From positions 157,399-221,398 of the forward strand of contig JABCPU010000072.1 of assembly GCA_016800925.1 (NCBI GenBank): 64,000 bases of DNA. The letters are read 5' to 3'. Below are positions 10,831 to 23,274 of the stretch, piece after piece (within the stretch, counting starts at the first letter, position 1; each line of letters starts with the position of its first letter). Source of the DNA: Suillus spraguei (taxonomy: Eukaryota > Basidiomycota > Agaricomycetes > Boletales > Suillaceae). Both the position numbers and the translations under genes were made by a program. The notes beneath the pieces were generated by a model, which saw only the letters and a program-made list of their open reading frames with translations, had not been told where the DNA came from and did not search any database.

Positions 10831-13800
10831 GTATCTAAACATCGATCAAAGCAAGATCAAAGTGTCGTTCTACCATCACTATATCTGATCACAACTCACA
10901 GGCTTCTACTCGCTCTCTCTGGTCTCAAGGTTCTGTTGATGTACAGCCATCATCATCCAAAACAAAGCAATCGGTATGCTGGAGGGAATATGAGGAGACA
11001 CCCAAGTTTCTACCGCTGGAGATGGCCTGAACTTCAGCAAGTCCACATTCAATCAAGCCGCCGTCTATGTCAACTCAAACGGCACTGAAGAACAGAAGAA
11101 AACTCGTTCTGACAAGACTCCAAACTCCTGCAAAAATAAATGGAGCAACCTGAAGACTACATATACTAATGTGGTCTGCATCAAGAACGGTTCAGGCCTT
11201 ACCTGGAGTGATAAGGATGGTGCAGGAATTTTACCTGAGTCACAGCATGTGTGGGAGGATTTTGTTAAGGTGAGTGCTCCCAAGCAGCGCTCTCATATCA
11301 TTGCTAACTAATTTCTAACGCAAGGCCCATCCTGCCGTTTCCCCCTTTCGCAACAAAGGGTTCATCCACTTCTCAAAAATCAAGAGCATGTGGCCCAATG
11401 GAAAGGGGGGTAAGGAAAAAGGCAGCCATGTCCATTGAAGGAAGAAAAATCCTGCTGCTTCCTCAACTGCACCTTCCTCCAGTGGTTCCATGCTTCCTCC
11501 ACCACCTCCCGCTTCATCCTCGATGAACCTCAGCTCACTCAATGCTGCTGCCGATGAGATCATAATTTCTTCCAATGCCCCACCACCTCACTCTCCTAAT
11601 TCCTTCATCACCTCCACTAACTCCAGTCGGTCAATCATGACTAGTGCTAGCCGTGGAAAACGCAAATTCAGCGCACTCAGTAGCACTGAGGAGTCGCAGA
11701 AAAAACCATGTGGTCCATCCACGAGTGTGCAAGCACAGCAGGAGGGCAGTGTTAGAATCTGTGTCCAATAGCCCCTATCTGGAAGAAGATAGAGATATCT
11801 GGAAGTGATATCCGAAAGTATTTCTGGTCATGTGACCTGTCATCCGGATTAGGTTACTCCTCTTAATCACCAGACTTCCTGTCAAGTAGCAGAGTAGACT
11901 AACACTCATCCATAGCAATGATAGCATAGTGTACAGCTACTTACTCCAGACTCTGTCATATCATTGGAGATGATGATGGAGATACTCCATACATATGTAT
12001 TTAGTATAAGAACAACATGTAAACTACAAGTTATGAGTGTTGAAATAAGATATCTATTCTGTACCGAAGTTACTCTACTCCTATAAACCAGATTTCCATT
12101 CCTTCTGGTTCCTATCTTAGTCCACTCTTCCAGAACCCCTATTTCCGGAATACCTCTGGAAAACATCTCGGAAACCTCCTCTGGAAATCCTTCGGATTCC
12201 TTTTGGAAACCTTATCAGAAACTCATCCGGAAGCCCTCCGGATTCTTTCCCCCTATACTCCGGCTATAATCACTATGTTTAGCCCTTGGTTAATGTTAGT
12301 GTTAGTAGGTCTGATTAGGTGAAGTAATCATGTGTACAAAGACTTAGTCACACACTACAACTACGCCGGGTTTCTTCTTTATCAATCACTTGTCAATATG
12401 CAGGCTCTCCAGATTGTCAAGTATGCTGCCTCGTTTCAGCATCATGTAGCCTCATGTAGCTGCTATCTACTGCAAATAGACCACCTTTCCCCTGTTCTGG
12501 CTTGGTGTGATAACTTAAGGGAACCACTAACCAACTTTAGGTCAGGTATGCACCAAGCTGACCAGATGACTTACCACAAGGCAAAAGGACTTAAGCTCAT
12601 TGCTCACGGCCCAAGTCGCTTTAAGTGCCTCCCTCTTTCTGACTGCCATCTCTGTGATCCTGCAACATGTCAGTGAGTTGCACACTTTTTCTGTTCAATA
12701 CCTGTCATTCAATCTACATTCAAACTGTTTAGACTGTAAATCAAAGCATGCTCTCAAGCCAGCGCCTTGTTTGGTGCAATTGCACTGTTTGTAAGAGTGC
12801 AACCTCTACTGAAGGTGGCCAGTACATTCCGGGCTATCTATGCGACAATCACCGCTGAGCCCAGAACCTCAGCCAGTCTGCTATCGCACAGAGAGGCCAT
12901 GCTAGAGGTCCGGCTCCTCCCTCTGTTGTTCAACGTGGACATGCAATACCACGACTGCCTTGTGGGGTGGTGTCGACTGCTTGTACCCATGTTGGCACTT
13001 TAACACATGTCTCCTCATCCCGAACAAGTGGTTCACGCGGTGCTATTCTTACTGATCATGCACAGGTATTGCCTTTGGGATCAGCTACATTGTGCAGTGA
13101 AGAGTCCGATCTTCAGGAAAATTTCACCCATACACTGTCGCCCTTGTGAGTGGCAATATGTATATATATAGCATCATACTAACTGGAGTTTTAAGTATGG
13201 ATAGCTATGAACCTATGGAGATCAATGCCGAATATCCCAGAAAAAATCACCTGCACCGACACCACTTTCTCATAACCCCATACCATTATCATCCCAACAT
13301 CTTCAGCACTCAAGCTCATCAGATGCTACATATTCTCTGCCATCCAAATATCTTCAGGTTGCCCCTGAAGCCCACACTGCACCACTCTTAGTGACATGTA
13401 CTACACCTGTTCTACTTGCCGGCAGTCGCCAGATCCCTCTTGCACAATTGTATCCTACCCTTGTCCCCCGCCAAACCCAGTTACCTGCCATAAAGCGCCT
13501 GTGGCAGAAGGCCAGCAGCATGCATGTCATGGCTGAGCCCATTCAATGCGAAGAAGACGAAGAAAGTGGTATCCTACAATCTGAGTCCCAACCTCCCCAA
13601 GAAGACACTCTTGGGTTATATGATGACGCTGATGCAGGTGATGAGGTCCACCACGACCCGCTCCTCCATACAGAACAATGCGATGAAGATTTGGATGCAG
13701 ATACCATCCCAGATGTACAGGCTGCCCCCTTCAACAGTCAGCCCGTGGGTCAGGTGCAGATCACACCGAGAAGTGAGTTCAAAGCCCTGCTCAATCCATG

Positions 13801-15213
13801 TCAGGTATATGAAGATGCTCATCTGGACTGGTTTGGACATGTCATTATTATCTTGGTGGCTATTCTACATGCAAAGCATTGTGTTTCCTTTCATGCTTGT
13901 TCTCTGATTCTTCACTGTGTTACTATCATTCCCCTCTCTCTAGGCATACTTCATCCCATGCAGCCTCTTCCTATGACTCTCAACACAGTGATTCATCGCC
14001 TCGATCTCCACGACAGGTTTACTATTTACCCAGTCTGTGGTCATTGTCACCGTATTTTCCCTACAGATATACCCACCAATGCACTGTGTCCCAGCTGTGA
14101 TAGTCAGCTGTTCAAACCAGTCTCCAATAGGCTCTTCCAGATGGTAACAGGCTGCAAAGCTCAATGCCCTCCTCCAGTGTGTGCAGCACCTATCCAGGTA
14201 CCATCTTCCTTACTTGCGGATTTTCTTGCACGTGGAGGTAACGAGGCAGCATGCAAATCCTGGAAATCATGCACAGTTAAACCGGGGGAGCTTCATGATA
14301 TCTCAGATGGTATGGTATGGCGCACCATCCAGGGCCCAGATGGAACACCCTTCTTTTCTGGGATGGAAACCTCACAGGAGCTTCACATTGGTGTAACCAT
14401 GAGCCTCGACTGGTATGTAATTACCCATGCATTATTCTTGATGTGATGAGTACTGATTAAACTTTATTCCAAGGTTTGGACATAAGACCAGCGTCTATGG
14501 GCCAAGCCATTCCTCTGGTGTCTTATCACTATGCATTTCAAACCTTCCTAGGGCACTAAGGTGAGTTGCTGCTAACTTATTTCATATCTTGTATTCATGT
14601 CTTTAGGTATTGTGCCGAGAACCTTTTGGTATCGTTCATGACACCTGGACCTACCAAACCAACAGGTGCTCAGCTCCAAAACTATCTGTGACTTGTTGTC
14701 GATGATTTGCTCCAGCTCTATGAGGAAGGTGTTGTCTATCATGCCCCAGGGCACCCAGAGAGTTAGTCTTAACAGTGTTTGACCCTTTGGCGCACTAACA
14801 TATATTTTCTAGGTCGAAGAGTTCATGTTGTACTGCTAGGTATTGTATGCGACCATCCAGCCATGTGTAAGATGTGTGGCTTTGCTGACCACAGCCACAA
14901 GAATTCTCCATGCCCTAAGTGCAAGGTAACCCAGGATGAAATCTTCTCTGATGCATCTCTATGCAACAGTACGTGCCTCATTTCATTAGTGGCTTACAGT
15001 TTTGAACTAACCATAAAAATAGAATTTGATCCACATAATGGTGAAGAACATTGATGTCGATGTTTCCAAGAGAAAGCCTTGAAATGCAAGATGAACATAA
15101 CACCTTCTTTGATGAACATGGCATCTGTTGGACCAAGCTTGCATGGCTCCCGTATTTTGATCTTGTGCAACAGACAATAATTGATCTGATGCACAATTTA
15201 TTACTCGGTGCGT

Positions 15214-17031
15214 TGTAAAGATACAATCTAGCCTGGGCTGTAGATAAACCACGGCCTAAACTAGTATGCGAGTCTTGCGCTCTACCTAGTCTGCTTCACT
15301 TGCAAAGGCAAGAACGTTCGACCCTAAAGGGAATGCTAAGTTAGTATAGTCTAATAATGCCCAACCTGTGGTGCAAGACTGCCGTCGGAGGTAGTGAGAT
15401 GCTAGCGGTGACCTCCGGTCTGTGGGAAACTAGCGGTAATACTAGCGGTAAGCACGGGAAAGTGGTAAAACTGCGGTAGTGCGTGCGGTAAAACTGCGGT
15501 AAGGCGTGGGAAACTGGCGGTAAAACAAGCGGTGAAGCGTGGGAAAGCGGTGGTGCATGCAGCAGTAAAACAATTCTTAAGAGACAGTGACTTCGGTGAA
15601 AGACTTTATTCTGTTAGAGACAGTGGTGGTGACAATTCCTAAGTACCATGTGTACCATAGAGGGAAAAGTAAAAGTACCGGAATGTGCAAAGAGTCCTTT
15701 TTAACATGTACTGTGAACGGCTGGAATACATAGCGAGAACGGTAGCAAGATAGAGATATTTAGCTAAGAGGCATGCAGTGAGCAAGCGGCGTCATGGAAG
15801 GTAAGGTAAGTCTTGCCGTAGCTTTAGTAACGGCGGAAATGAATATGCTACGCACCAATGGATCTTAGATGGAAATGGAATGGACAGGAGGACATCGGTA
15901 GCAAGATTCAGTAAGGGGCAAGGATCCACGGAGCGAAAACGGTACCAGTGTAACGAACATATTGGCGCTGGGCTTAAAACCCATATTTTGACACTCATCT
16001 CACGTCTACAGGAGATAACACTTGTCCATGGCCGTCTTACCCCGTTTAGCAGTACCAGCAGCATCCCACGCTTACCGCACACTGTACCGACTGCCACACC
16101 TTGTTCCACGAACCAATGTCCTTCCATGTCCTTGCCGCGTCCACATAGCTCCATTTGGTGCGTAGTTTGTTTCCTGTTCGTTATTACTGATTCCATGGCA
16201 AGCATTATTACATGTTGCCTCGTGCCGCAGCACCTCGCGCTATGTTTACTTACAGCAGTTACTACACTCCAGTGCTACTGATCTTGCCTAGAGTATTCCG
16301 AGTACATACAAATTAGGATATAAGCACCGCGTACCCCACACGAAAAAACCTGATTTTACACCATTGCATGTACTATAGGTCAGGATTATTGTCTAGCTCT
16401 GGATCAACCCAGTAGTGGACATAGTCTTTAAAGTTCCCTTATCGCTCGTTAATACATCACACTCGTTCTCCGCTACTGCCGGCATACTGCTGGACTTTTG
16501 ATTGTTACTTTTGACTGAACTTCTCATGCTCCGCTACTTTACCACTGAAAGTACCGCGGACTTCTTTACTGTTTCTTTGCACCGCTTGCAACCTTACCGC
16601 TACTGCTGAGGCCACCGCTCGACATTGCTTGCTAGATGCAACTGTTACTGACTTTATCTCGACGACGGTAGCACCGCTACTCACGACGCTAGTTCCGGTG
16701 GTATCATCGCTGACCGCGGCAACTTACTGCTGACTTGGACGCTCGTTTTGCAAATAAGTTAGACTCGAACTTGACCATACTAAATAGGCATCCCCCTTTA
16801 GGGTCGAACACTCTTGTTCTTACAAGTGAAGCAGACTAGATGGAGCGCAAGACTAACATACTAGTTTAGGCAGTGGTTTATCTACAGCCCAAGCTAGGTT
16901 GTATCTTTACACCAGCGAAGCAAAAAGGGGTAATGCTCGCTAAAGGGGTTTTCTCAATAGCCGCTGTAGACAGTAACGAGACACTTGTGTAAAACGGCAC
17001 TTTCATGGTCAGCGTGACTTTGTTCGCTACA
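15214..17031 (+). repeat. Solo-LTR-like repeat, family A copy 1 (contains a nested family B copy)
   Basis: Starts TGTAAAGATACAATC and ends GTTCGCTACA, flanked by perfect 4-bp duplications GCGT (15,210-15,213 and 17,032-17,035). It sits in the Tnp2 gene right after LMHNLLLG. Without the nested copy it is about 851 bp. It is non-coding and rich in GCGGTAA/TTACCGC words. The first 120 bp are shared, with minor differences, with family B. TG...CA ends plus a 4-bp duplication fit a solo LTR, but no matching internal retroelement is in the window. Confidence 0.8.
15949..16911 (-). repeat. Solo-LTR-like repeat, family B copy 1, nested in family A
   Basis: Inverted relative to its host. The outer bases read TGTAACGAACATATTGG on the left and GTATCTTTACA on the right, with perfect 4-bp duplications CCAG (15,945-15,948 and 16,912-16,915). 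Length 963 bp. Homologous over its length to 17,774-18,681 and 62,845-63,802. Short ORFs inside are not conserved between copies. Confidence 0.82.
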
Positions 17032-17773
17032 GCGTCATCATATTTACTTTAACAATGAATGAGTGAGCTAATATGGACCTTCTATGAATTATTAAGACAC
17101 AATAGTACACGCAATGGATCTTGACTCCAGCCCTTCGCGCCTCTACTCAGACAAGAACTCACGAGCTCGATTGAATGCATACCTTTCTCAGTACATTCAA
17201 AACCCTGCTCTGGGCTGGAAAGCTGCCGCTTTGTGTTGGAGAGCCTGCAGGTGGGTCCTTGACAGCTGACAAATATAAGTTTGCTGCAACAACAGCCTGG
17301 TCCATCACTGTAAGTCATTTCATTCTATATTGCATCCATTATATTCATCATGCAATTCAGATACCTATAATTGGGACATGTTCGTGGAGGAAGTGGAGTC
17401 AAATCAAAAAACTTCAATTAAGTCATTTCTAAATGTCAGGATCAGTTTATCAAGGACTACGAGGCTTGGAAGGCACACCGAGAAGCACCACAAGGGTCTG
17501 CGGCTGCCAAACAAGGCAACAGAAAGAAGGCTGCAAAAGATGACAAGGAACCAAAGCCACCAAAGCCACCAAAGGTTTGCATGCAACGTGCCGAACCAAT
17601 CAACTTTCTGCACCTGTTGACCGCTCTCAAGATATTCTGTGGTAGTTCTATCAAGCTGGATATGCTCCCTTGTGCAGAGACACTGCTTCAAGAGTACTTG
17701 CTCGAGTACAAAAGGGTATGATCTTGCTTTGAACGCACTTTTCAATCTTATTGTATGCTAAATAGTTGTACGG

Positions 17774-18681
17774 TGTAAAGATACAACCTAGCCTGGGCTG
17801 TAGATAAACCACTGCCTAAACTAGTATGTGAGTCTTGCGCTCCGTCTAGTCTGCTTCACTTGTGAGAACAAGAGTGTTCGACCCTAAAGGGGGATGCCTA
17901 TTAGTATGGTCAAGTTCGAGTCTAACTTATGTGCAAAACAAGCGTCGAGGTCAGCGGTAAGTTGCCATGGTCAGCGATGATACCGCCGGAACTAGCATCA
18001 TGTGTAGCGGTGCTAGCATGGTCGAGATATAGTCAGTAACAGTTGCGTTGAGTGATGATATCAGCGGTAGCGGTAAGGTCACGAGCGGTGCAAGGAAACA
18101 GTAAAGGAAGCTGCAGTACTTTCAGCGGTAAAGTAGTGGTGTGTGAGAAGTTCAGTCAAAATAACAGTCAAAAATCCAGCGGTATGCCAGCGGTAACGGA
18201 GAACGAGCGTGATAGATTAACAAGCGATAAGGAAACTTTAAAGACTAAGTCCACTACTGGGTAGATCCAGAGCTAGACAATAATCCTGACCTATAGTATG
18301 TGCAATGGTGTAAAATCAGGTACTGTATCGTGCGGGGTACGCGGTGCTTATATCCTAAATCGTATGTACTCAGAATACTCTAGGCAAGATCAGTAGCGCT
18401 GGAGTGTAGTAACCACCATAAGTAAACATAGTGCGAGGCAACATGTAATTAGGCTTGCTGTGGAATCAGTGATAACAAACATAAAACAAACGACGCACCA
18501 AATGGAGCTATGTGGATGCAGCAAGGACATGGAAGGGCATCAGTACGGTGTGCAGTAAGTGTGGGATGCCACTGGTACTGCTAAAGGGGTGGGATGGCCA
18601 TGGACAAGTGGTAACTCCTGTAGATGTGAGACGAGTGTCAAAAGGTGGGGTTTTAAGCCCAGTGCCAATATGTTCATTACA
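17774..18681 (+). repeat. Solo-LTR-like repeat, family B copy 2
   Basis: Starts TGTAAAGATACAACC, ends CAATATGTTCATTACA, flanked by ACGG (17,770-17,773 and 18,682-18,685). Length 908 bp. It interrupts the Tnp2 coding region a second time, in the block after LLQEYLLEYKR. Confidence 0.85.
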
Positions 18682-19839
18682 ACGGTGTCAATGCCCTGAA
18701 ACCAAACTTTCATTGGGCCATTCATCTTAGACAACAGATCCTTGACTACGGACCGGTCTATAACTTTTGGGCTTTTCTCTCCAAGCGTCTCAATAAAGTC
18801 CTCAAGAGTTCAAACTCAAACAACTGGACTGGGGGTCAGATTGAGATATTGATGATGAGAATTTTCATGTGGTGCACAGATAGATTCCTTGGTCATTTCT
18901 TTGCTTGTTATCATGCTTTCTCTCAGTGGGATTTTCAGGCTCATGATGCAATAGCAAATGCTGAAAGTCCTATCGTCAAGACTCTTCTAGAACGCATGCT
19001 TGGTGATAGTCACGAGGCCTCAGGAACTATACAAGATGCTGCCACTGGGACAGGCTTCGACGGTATGTTTCATATCATCAATTTTTGTGAAAACTTGCTG
19101 ATTTTTGACTGCTCAATAGAATTAAGTTCATATCTGCACGTCCAGCCTGGCCCATTGATACCAAACCCACAATGAATCAGCGATGCAGCTCGTGTTGCAT
19201 TATATGCTCACTATAACTCACAACAACCCCACAGCGTTTGTTATGCACTTGAATCAAATCCCCATCCAGGTTCATCTCAACTCAACAACTTTGCGCTGTA
19301 CTATCAGTTTGCACTTCTAGATGGACGTCGCATCACACCATTGGCAAGAAGTACTTGAGAGTCTGCCAGATAATCTCTAGTCAAGGTTGTACATATACAT
19401 GGATAAGTTATGGTATGGCGAAGTAATTAACATCTTTCATCATACACAGTCGGGATAGCGAACAGAAATCGGCTTCTTGTGGAACTCAGGTGGATGATAG
19501 AATTACCGCTGGTGCCTGTCGAAGATGATCCATGGAGTGAGTTGTAAGTGTCTGCTTTGTAGTTCTATCCCTCCAACTCATTTTTTTCAAGTCCAGAGCT
19601 CAATGTTATGTGTTTTAAACTAAACAAGTACTGGAGCCCAGGCGAAGATGGAGCTCCCCCTACTGTTCTTTCATTTGATCAAATCACCAGCCAGATCACT
19701 CGTGGAATCATCAAGACCAATAATCCAGAATTGTGGATAACAACAACGCTTGAGCGTGTACGTGCAAAATTTTCTCTATCATACAATGATTAATGACTCT
19801 TCTCTACTACTTAGCATCCTACTGTTTAGTTTCCAGCCT

Positions 19840-21342
19840 TCAAGAAAACATCATCTGTCCAACCACCCTTCCCTTTCTCACTGGTCTGGCCCTCAAGAAA
19901 ACATCATCCATGGAATCATCCTTCTCTTCCTCTAGTGTTGTCCTGGTCAACTTCGTCATTTGGAGTGCCTTGATCGTCCTGATGCTCCCTTTTTTTATAA
20001 CCAAAACCTTCTGGGTCCTCCCATGCACCCCATTCCTTGAGTAAGTCTTGATACTCTAGTCTATCTTTGTTGGCCTCAAGCCATTCCATGTTGATGCCAA
20101 AGGTATAGGGAGTGAAATCGGGGATACGCTGTGATTGACGATCTGTGCCGGTAACTCGGATCATGTGGAAACGCTTCTTTTGCTTGGAGGTCAGTGACGC
20201 TTGCCAAAGATCATGCAGGGTATGAAAGATCTGACCAAGCTAATGATTTTGTAAGTTTCTACTCATATTTGAGGACTGCGTAACACTTACTTCATCAGAT
20301 CTCCACGGACTTCTAGTGACCTCCAGGAATGATCAGTTTTCAACCTGCGAGTTGGCAGGCATTCCCATTTTCTCTGCCATCCTTCGCTTCCAATCATCCT
20401 CCAACTCATCATCATCATCTGGCCAGATGCTTCATCCAACATATGGTCTGCATGCACAAGGTCCACTGGATCAACACCAAATTTCTTGATGTAACCCTGT
20501 CGCGCTGTCATAAGCCAATCTGCTTTCTAATCCGTCATAGTAAGTCTTCATATTGATGAAAAGTAACTTTAACACTTACTTCTTTGTGACGTTGAGCATG
20601 TCTATTGCTTTGCTGGTTCACACCTTTGGCAGCTTTCTTCTCGGCGTTGTTCTGGGCCTGCCAGTCTTCTTTGAATCCATGGTATGTCTCCTTTGCAAAT
20701 GTGAAAAGTGATTGCTTATTTCATTTTACCTTGCGATTCAAAAGGCAGTCGCTGTTGGCCATGTTCTGCAAAAGGTGAGCTCGCAATTACATATCATGTT
20801 GCATATGACTTACCTGAAGGTCTTGCCAGACCAAACTTGCGACCTTGGCAAAGATCATGCAGTTATGGTCATCATTTACCATTTTGGTGAACTCCAGCAT
20901 CAGGTAATGTTCACCTGTCACTTGATTGATGCACTCTTCATCTGCTGATGCTGGCCAGCTTTTCCCTTCAGAAACATCACAAACATGACAGAATTTTATG
21001 GTGATCAAATGCTAGGTAAGATTATTGAGTTTGCGCTATATTTGATGCTACTCAAAGCACTTGCCTTTAGCTCGCTTCGTGCCTCTTTGCCAATTGCAGA
21101 TAGTTTACTCTGACTTTGAGTCACATCCTCCACATCATCGTCATATTCGCCAACATGCAGTTCAACATGGCTTGCTCTGCCGGGCTCCACAACAGCCCTT
21201 GCTCTTCGTGTCCTAGCTGACTTACCCCCCTTTGCACAGTTGAATGACCATGTGCTGAGGTATGATTTCCCATTTCATGCTCATTAGTGGAAGCTGGCAT
21301 TGTATGACATGCGAGAGTCAAAGAGGCATGTCCTGAGCACAA
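19840..21342 (-). pseudogene. Opposite-strand partner ORF of the Tnp2 element (function unknown)
   Basis: Several short minus-strand exons in tail-to-tail orientation with Tnp2 read as one coding unit. 21,342-21,005 gives an acidic/Ser-rich start. Around 20,950-20,810 comes EECINQVTGEHYLMLEFTKM and MIFAKVASLVWQDLQ. 20,700-20,580 gives FAKETYHGFKEDWQAQNNAE. 20,511-20,287 gives a segment with VDPVDLVHADHMLDEASG. 20,164-19,916 ends with TPYTFGINMEWLEANKDRL and LLKEWGAWEDPEGFGY. Basidiomycete Tnp2 elements often carry a convergent second gene of this general shape, so I infer a TnpA-like accessory protein. No catalytic motif is visible. Exon edges are not all resolvable and frame damage is likely. 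Confidence 0.5.
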
Positions 21343-21817
21343 TCAATCCCTGAATGCTGACCTTTCTTGACTTGTAGATGAGGATGAGTCGTTGTGACAA
21401 TGACTGCAAGACCTATGCCTCCAGCTTCATCCATGATGATTATGAGGTGAGTGGGAACATGATGAAGACCTGCTTCAGTACCTGCGAGAAGCTCCAGCAC
21501 CCCGGTTACTTCTACGAGATTTGTGTGGTCTGTTATGGTGAGTTTTACATGCATATATGCACCTATATGCACTTACTTGTTGTTGTTTCCCCTTTGGTAT
21601 GGATGAGGGGATGTGGGCCCATCACAATACATGTCATGAGTGTGACACGGTGTGACAAACAAACTCATGCTGAGCTTGAAATGGCACATTTTCATATAGG
21701 TGTCACACAGCAATCATTATCCTTACCCTTCAGCTTCACCGTCCTACTTTACCATGTGTTTACCCCTATCTAACGGTATTGTTCTGCACTCCGGAAGCCT
21801 CATTGCAGCTTAACAGC

Positions 21818-22732
21818 TGTACTATGGCAACTTTCCCGCAAAGCGGTGATCTTCAGCAATCTCCATGAACCCATTTGGAATCCTCAAGCAAGATTCACCA
21901 TCCATCCAATGTCCATCCAGTCTCGCCGGTACGTGATGTTTTGTAAACTGTAGTGCAGTCTTATTACATGTCTGCTGTGTGTTAATCCTATCCCTTCCAT
22001 TTCCGTAGCTATTCCTTTCATATAAAATTCCTAGGTACCCATACTCTTTCCTTACTTCCCTCCTATAGTACACACGGTACTTAGGAATAGTCACCACTAC
22101 TGTCACTACAAATAAAGTCCTTTACTGAAGTCACTGTTTCCTTAAGAATTGCTTTACCGCTGCACGCACCACCACTCTTTACCGCTTTCCCGTGCTTCAC
22201 CGCTAGCACCACCGCTTTCTCACGCTTCACCGCTAGCACCACCGCTTTCTCACGCTTCACCGCTAGCACCACCGCTTTCTCACACTTCACCGCTAGCACC
22301 ACCGCTTTCTCACGCTTCACCGCTAGTGCCACTGCTTTCTCACGCTTCACCACTAGTGCCACTGCTTTCTCATGCTTCACCGCTACACTACCGCTTGTTT
22401 TACTGCAGAAGTTCCCATGCTTACCACAGTTTTACCGCTCGTACTACCGCAGTTTTACTGTTCACACTACCGCTTGTCTACCGCATTCCCATGCTTACCG
22501 CTAGTTTTACCACAAGTTTCCCACAGACCAGAGGTCAACGCTAGCATCTCACTACCTCCGATGGCAGTCACGCACCACAGGTTGGGCAATATCGAACTAT
22601 ACTAACTTAGCATTCCCTTTAGGGTTGAACATTCTTGCCTTCGCAAGTGAAGCAGACTAGGTAGAGCGCAAGACTCGCTAACTAGCTCAGGCTGTGGTTT
22701 ATCTACAGCCCAGGCTAGATTGTATCTTTACA
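21818..22732 (-). repeat. Family A-related solo-LTR-like repeat (copy 3, diverged)
   Basis: The right 600 bp match family A in reverse orientation and end GTATCTTTACA at 22,732. The left 300 bp, starting TGTACTATGG, differ from copies 1 and 2. Flanks are CAGC on the left and GCAG on the right, so no clean duplication. It contains an expanded 30-bp tandem array. Confidence 0.6.
22172..22387. repeat. 30-bp tandem repeat array inside the LTR-like repeat
   Basis: About seven head-to-tail units of CGCTAGCACCACCGCTTTCT plus CACGCTTCAC, with C/T transitions accumulating toward the right end (CGCTAGTGCCACTG variants). It makes spurious repetitive ORFs on both strands. No spacers of unique sequence, so it is not a CRISPR array. 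Confidence 0.85.
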
Positions 22733-23274
22733 GCAGCACTGGCACTAGACTGCTGGTGAGTGCAGGATCAATATTTGGATCAGGCCTATTTGGCTGATTA
22801 TTTCCGGTGTTAGCACAGACAGCTTGCTTAAGGTGGTCAGGCCAAGCATTCCACACATCGATGGGGATAATTTCTGGATGATGAACCATGGATTACAAGA
22901 GTTATGAGAGTACTAGGGGGTGGGCGAAGGAGGGGGAACGCGATGCTGGATGCAGTCAATATAATTGCCACGTGATGTAGATCACATATTGATAGATAAT
23001 TTAAATTTGGTTATCCATCTAGTTGAAGCTTGTATGTGCAATCAGACGAAAATTTGAACCACCAGATTGAAGCCATTTTTTTACTCTGAGACAGATGGCC
23101 TAGTTGGAAGGTAGGATAGGTCACCTAGTTAGATGGTTGGTAGTTCATGTCCTCAAAACTACTCAGGCCTACTCATGTACTCAGTAGATGCTCTAATTTT
23201 GTTGTATTTATATTGTCAAATATTAGCTAACTAGGTACAAAGTATATGGGGTCTTCACGTAGTGAATCTTATCA
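22733..23274. other. Non-coding right end of the 11.5-kb insertion
   Basis: No ORF with recognisable motifs. Ends CTTATCA directly before the GGCAG duplication. No clear similarity to the left 600 bp (11,750-12,350) that would show a pair of intact LTRs. Confidence 0.5.

Larger units (their letters stand above)
12748..19829 (+). pseudogene. Tnp2-family (CACTA/EnSpm-type) transposase, decayed and interrupted
   Basis: The start is likely ATG 12,748 (LVWCNCTVCKS, a Cys cluster). A second Cys-rich motif lies near 14,040-14,100 (CGHCHRIF...CPSC), followed by the Tnp2 core: DISDGMVWRTIQGPDG, LSLCISNLPRALRY, TPGPTKPTGAQLQ, VVDDLLQLYEEG, HPEGRRVHVVLLGIVCD, GFADHSHKNSPCPKCK, LMHNLLLGA (normally DPMHNL). 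After the first repeat insertion the gene resumes near 17,170 (AGKLPLCVGEPAGGSLTAD), runs to about 17,720, is interrupted again, and continues at 18,700 (LNKVLKSSNSNNWTGGQIE) to a stop at 19,827-19,829. Disruptions include TGA at 12,856 and 14,699, other frame breaks, and repeats at 15,214-17,031 and 17,774-18,681. Introns are short. Non-functional. Confidence 0.85.
11750..23274. mobile_element. 11.5-kb composite insertion flanked by GGCAG duplications
   Basis: Ends are TG...CA (TGTTAGAATCTG on the left, CTTATCA on the right). Perfect 5-bp duplications GGCAG lie at 11,745-11,749 and 23,275-23,279, and its removal restores the Myb/SANT frame, so the limits are secure. Inside are about 1 kb of non-coding sequence, a decayed Tnp2 transposase, an opposite-strand partner ORF and three solo-LTR-like repeats. 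The two ends share only a weak inverted match (TGTTAGAATC against TGATAAGATTC). The carrier may be an unusual Tnp2 element with 5-bp duplications, or an LTR-type unit of about 1.1 kb later entered by a CACTA element. I cannot decide which. Confidence 0.75.

Noticed and set aside
12345..12370. CACTACAACTACG as the left end of a CACTA transposon
   Set aside because: No matching inverted end or 2-3 bp duplication was found on the right; kept only as a hint in the findings.
22172..22387. CRISPR-like regular repeats
   Set aside because: Units are contiguous without unique spacers, and the DNA is eukaryotic.
22081..22544. Repetitive ORFs on both strands (KREKAVVLAV-like and SHASPLAPPL-like units)
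   Set aside because: They are translations of the 30-bp tandem array inside an LTR-like repeat. Open frames arise because the period is a multiple of three, and no other copy of the repeat keeps them.
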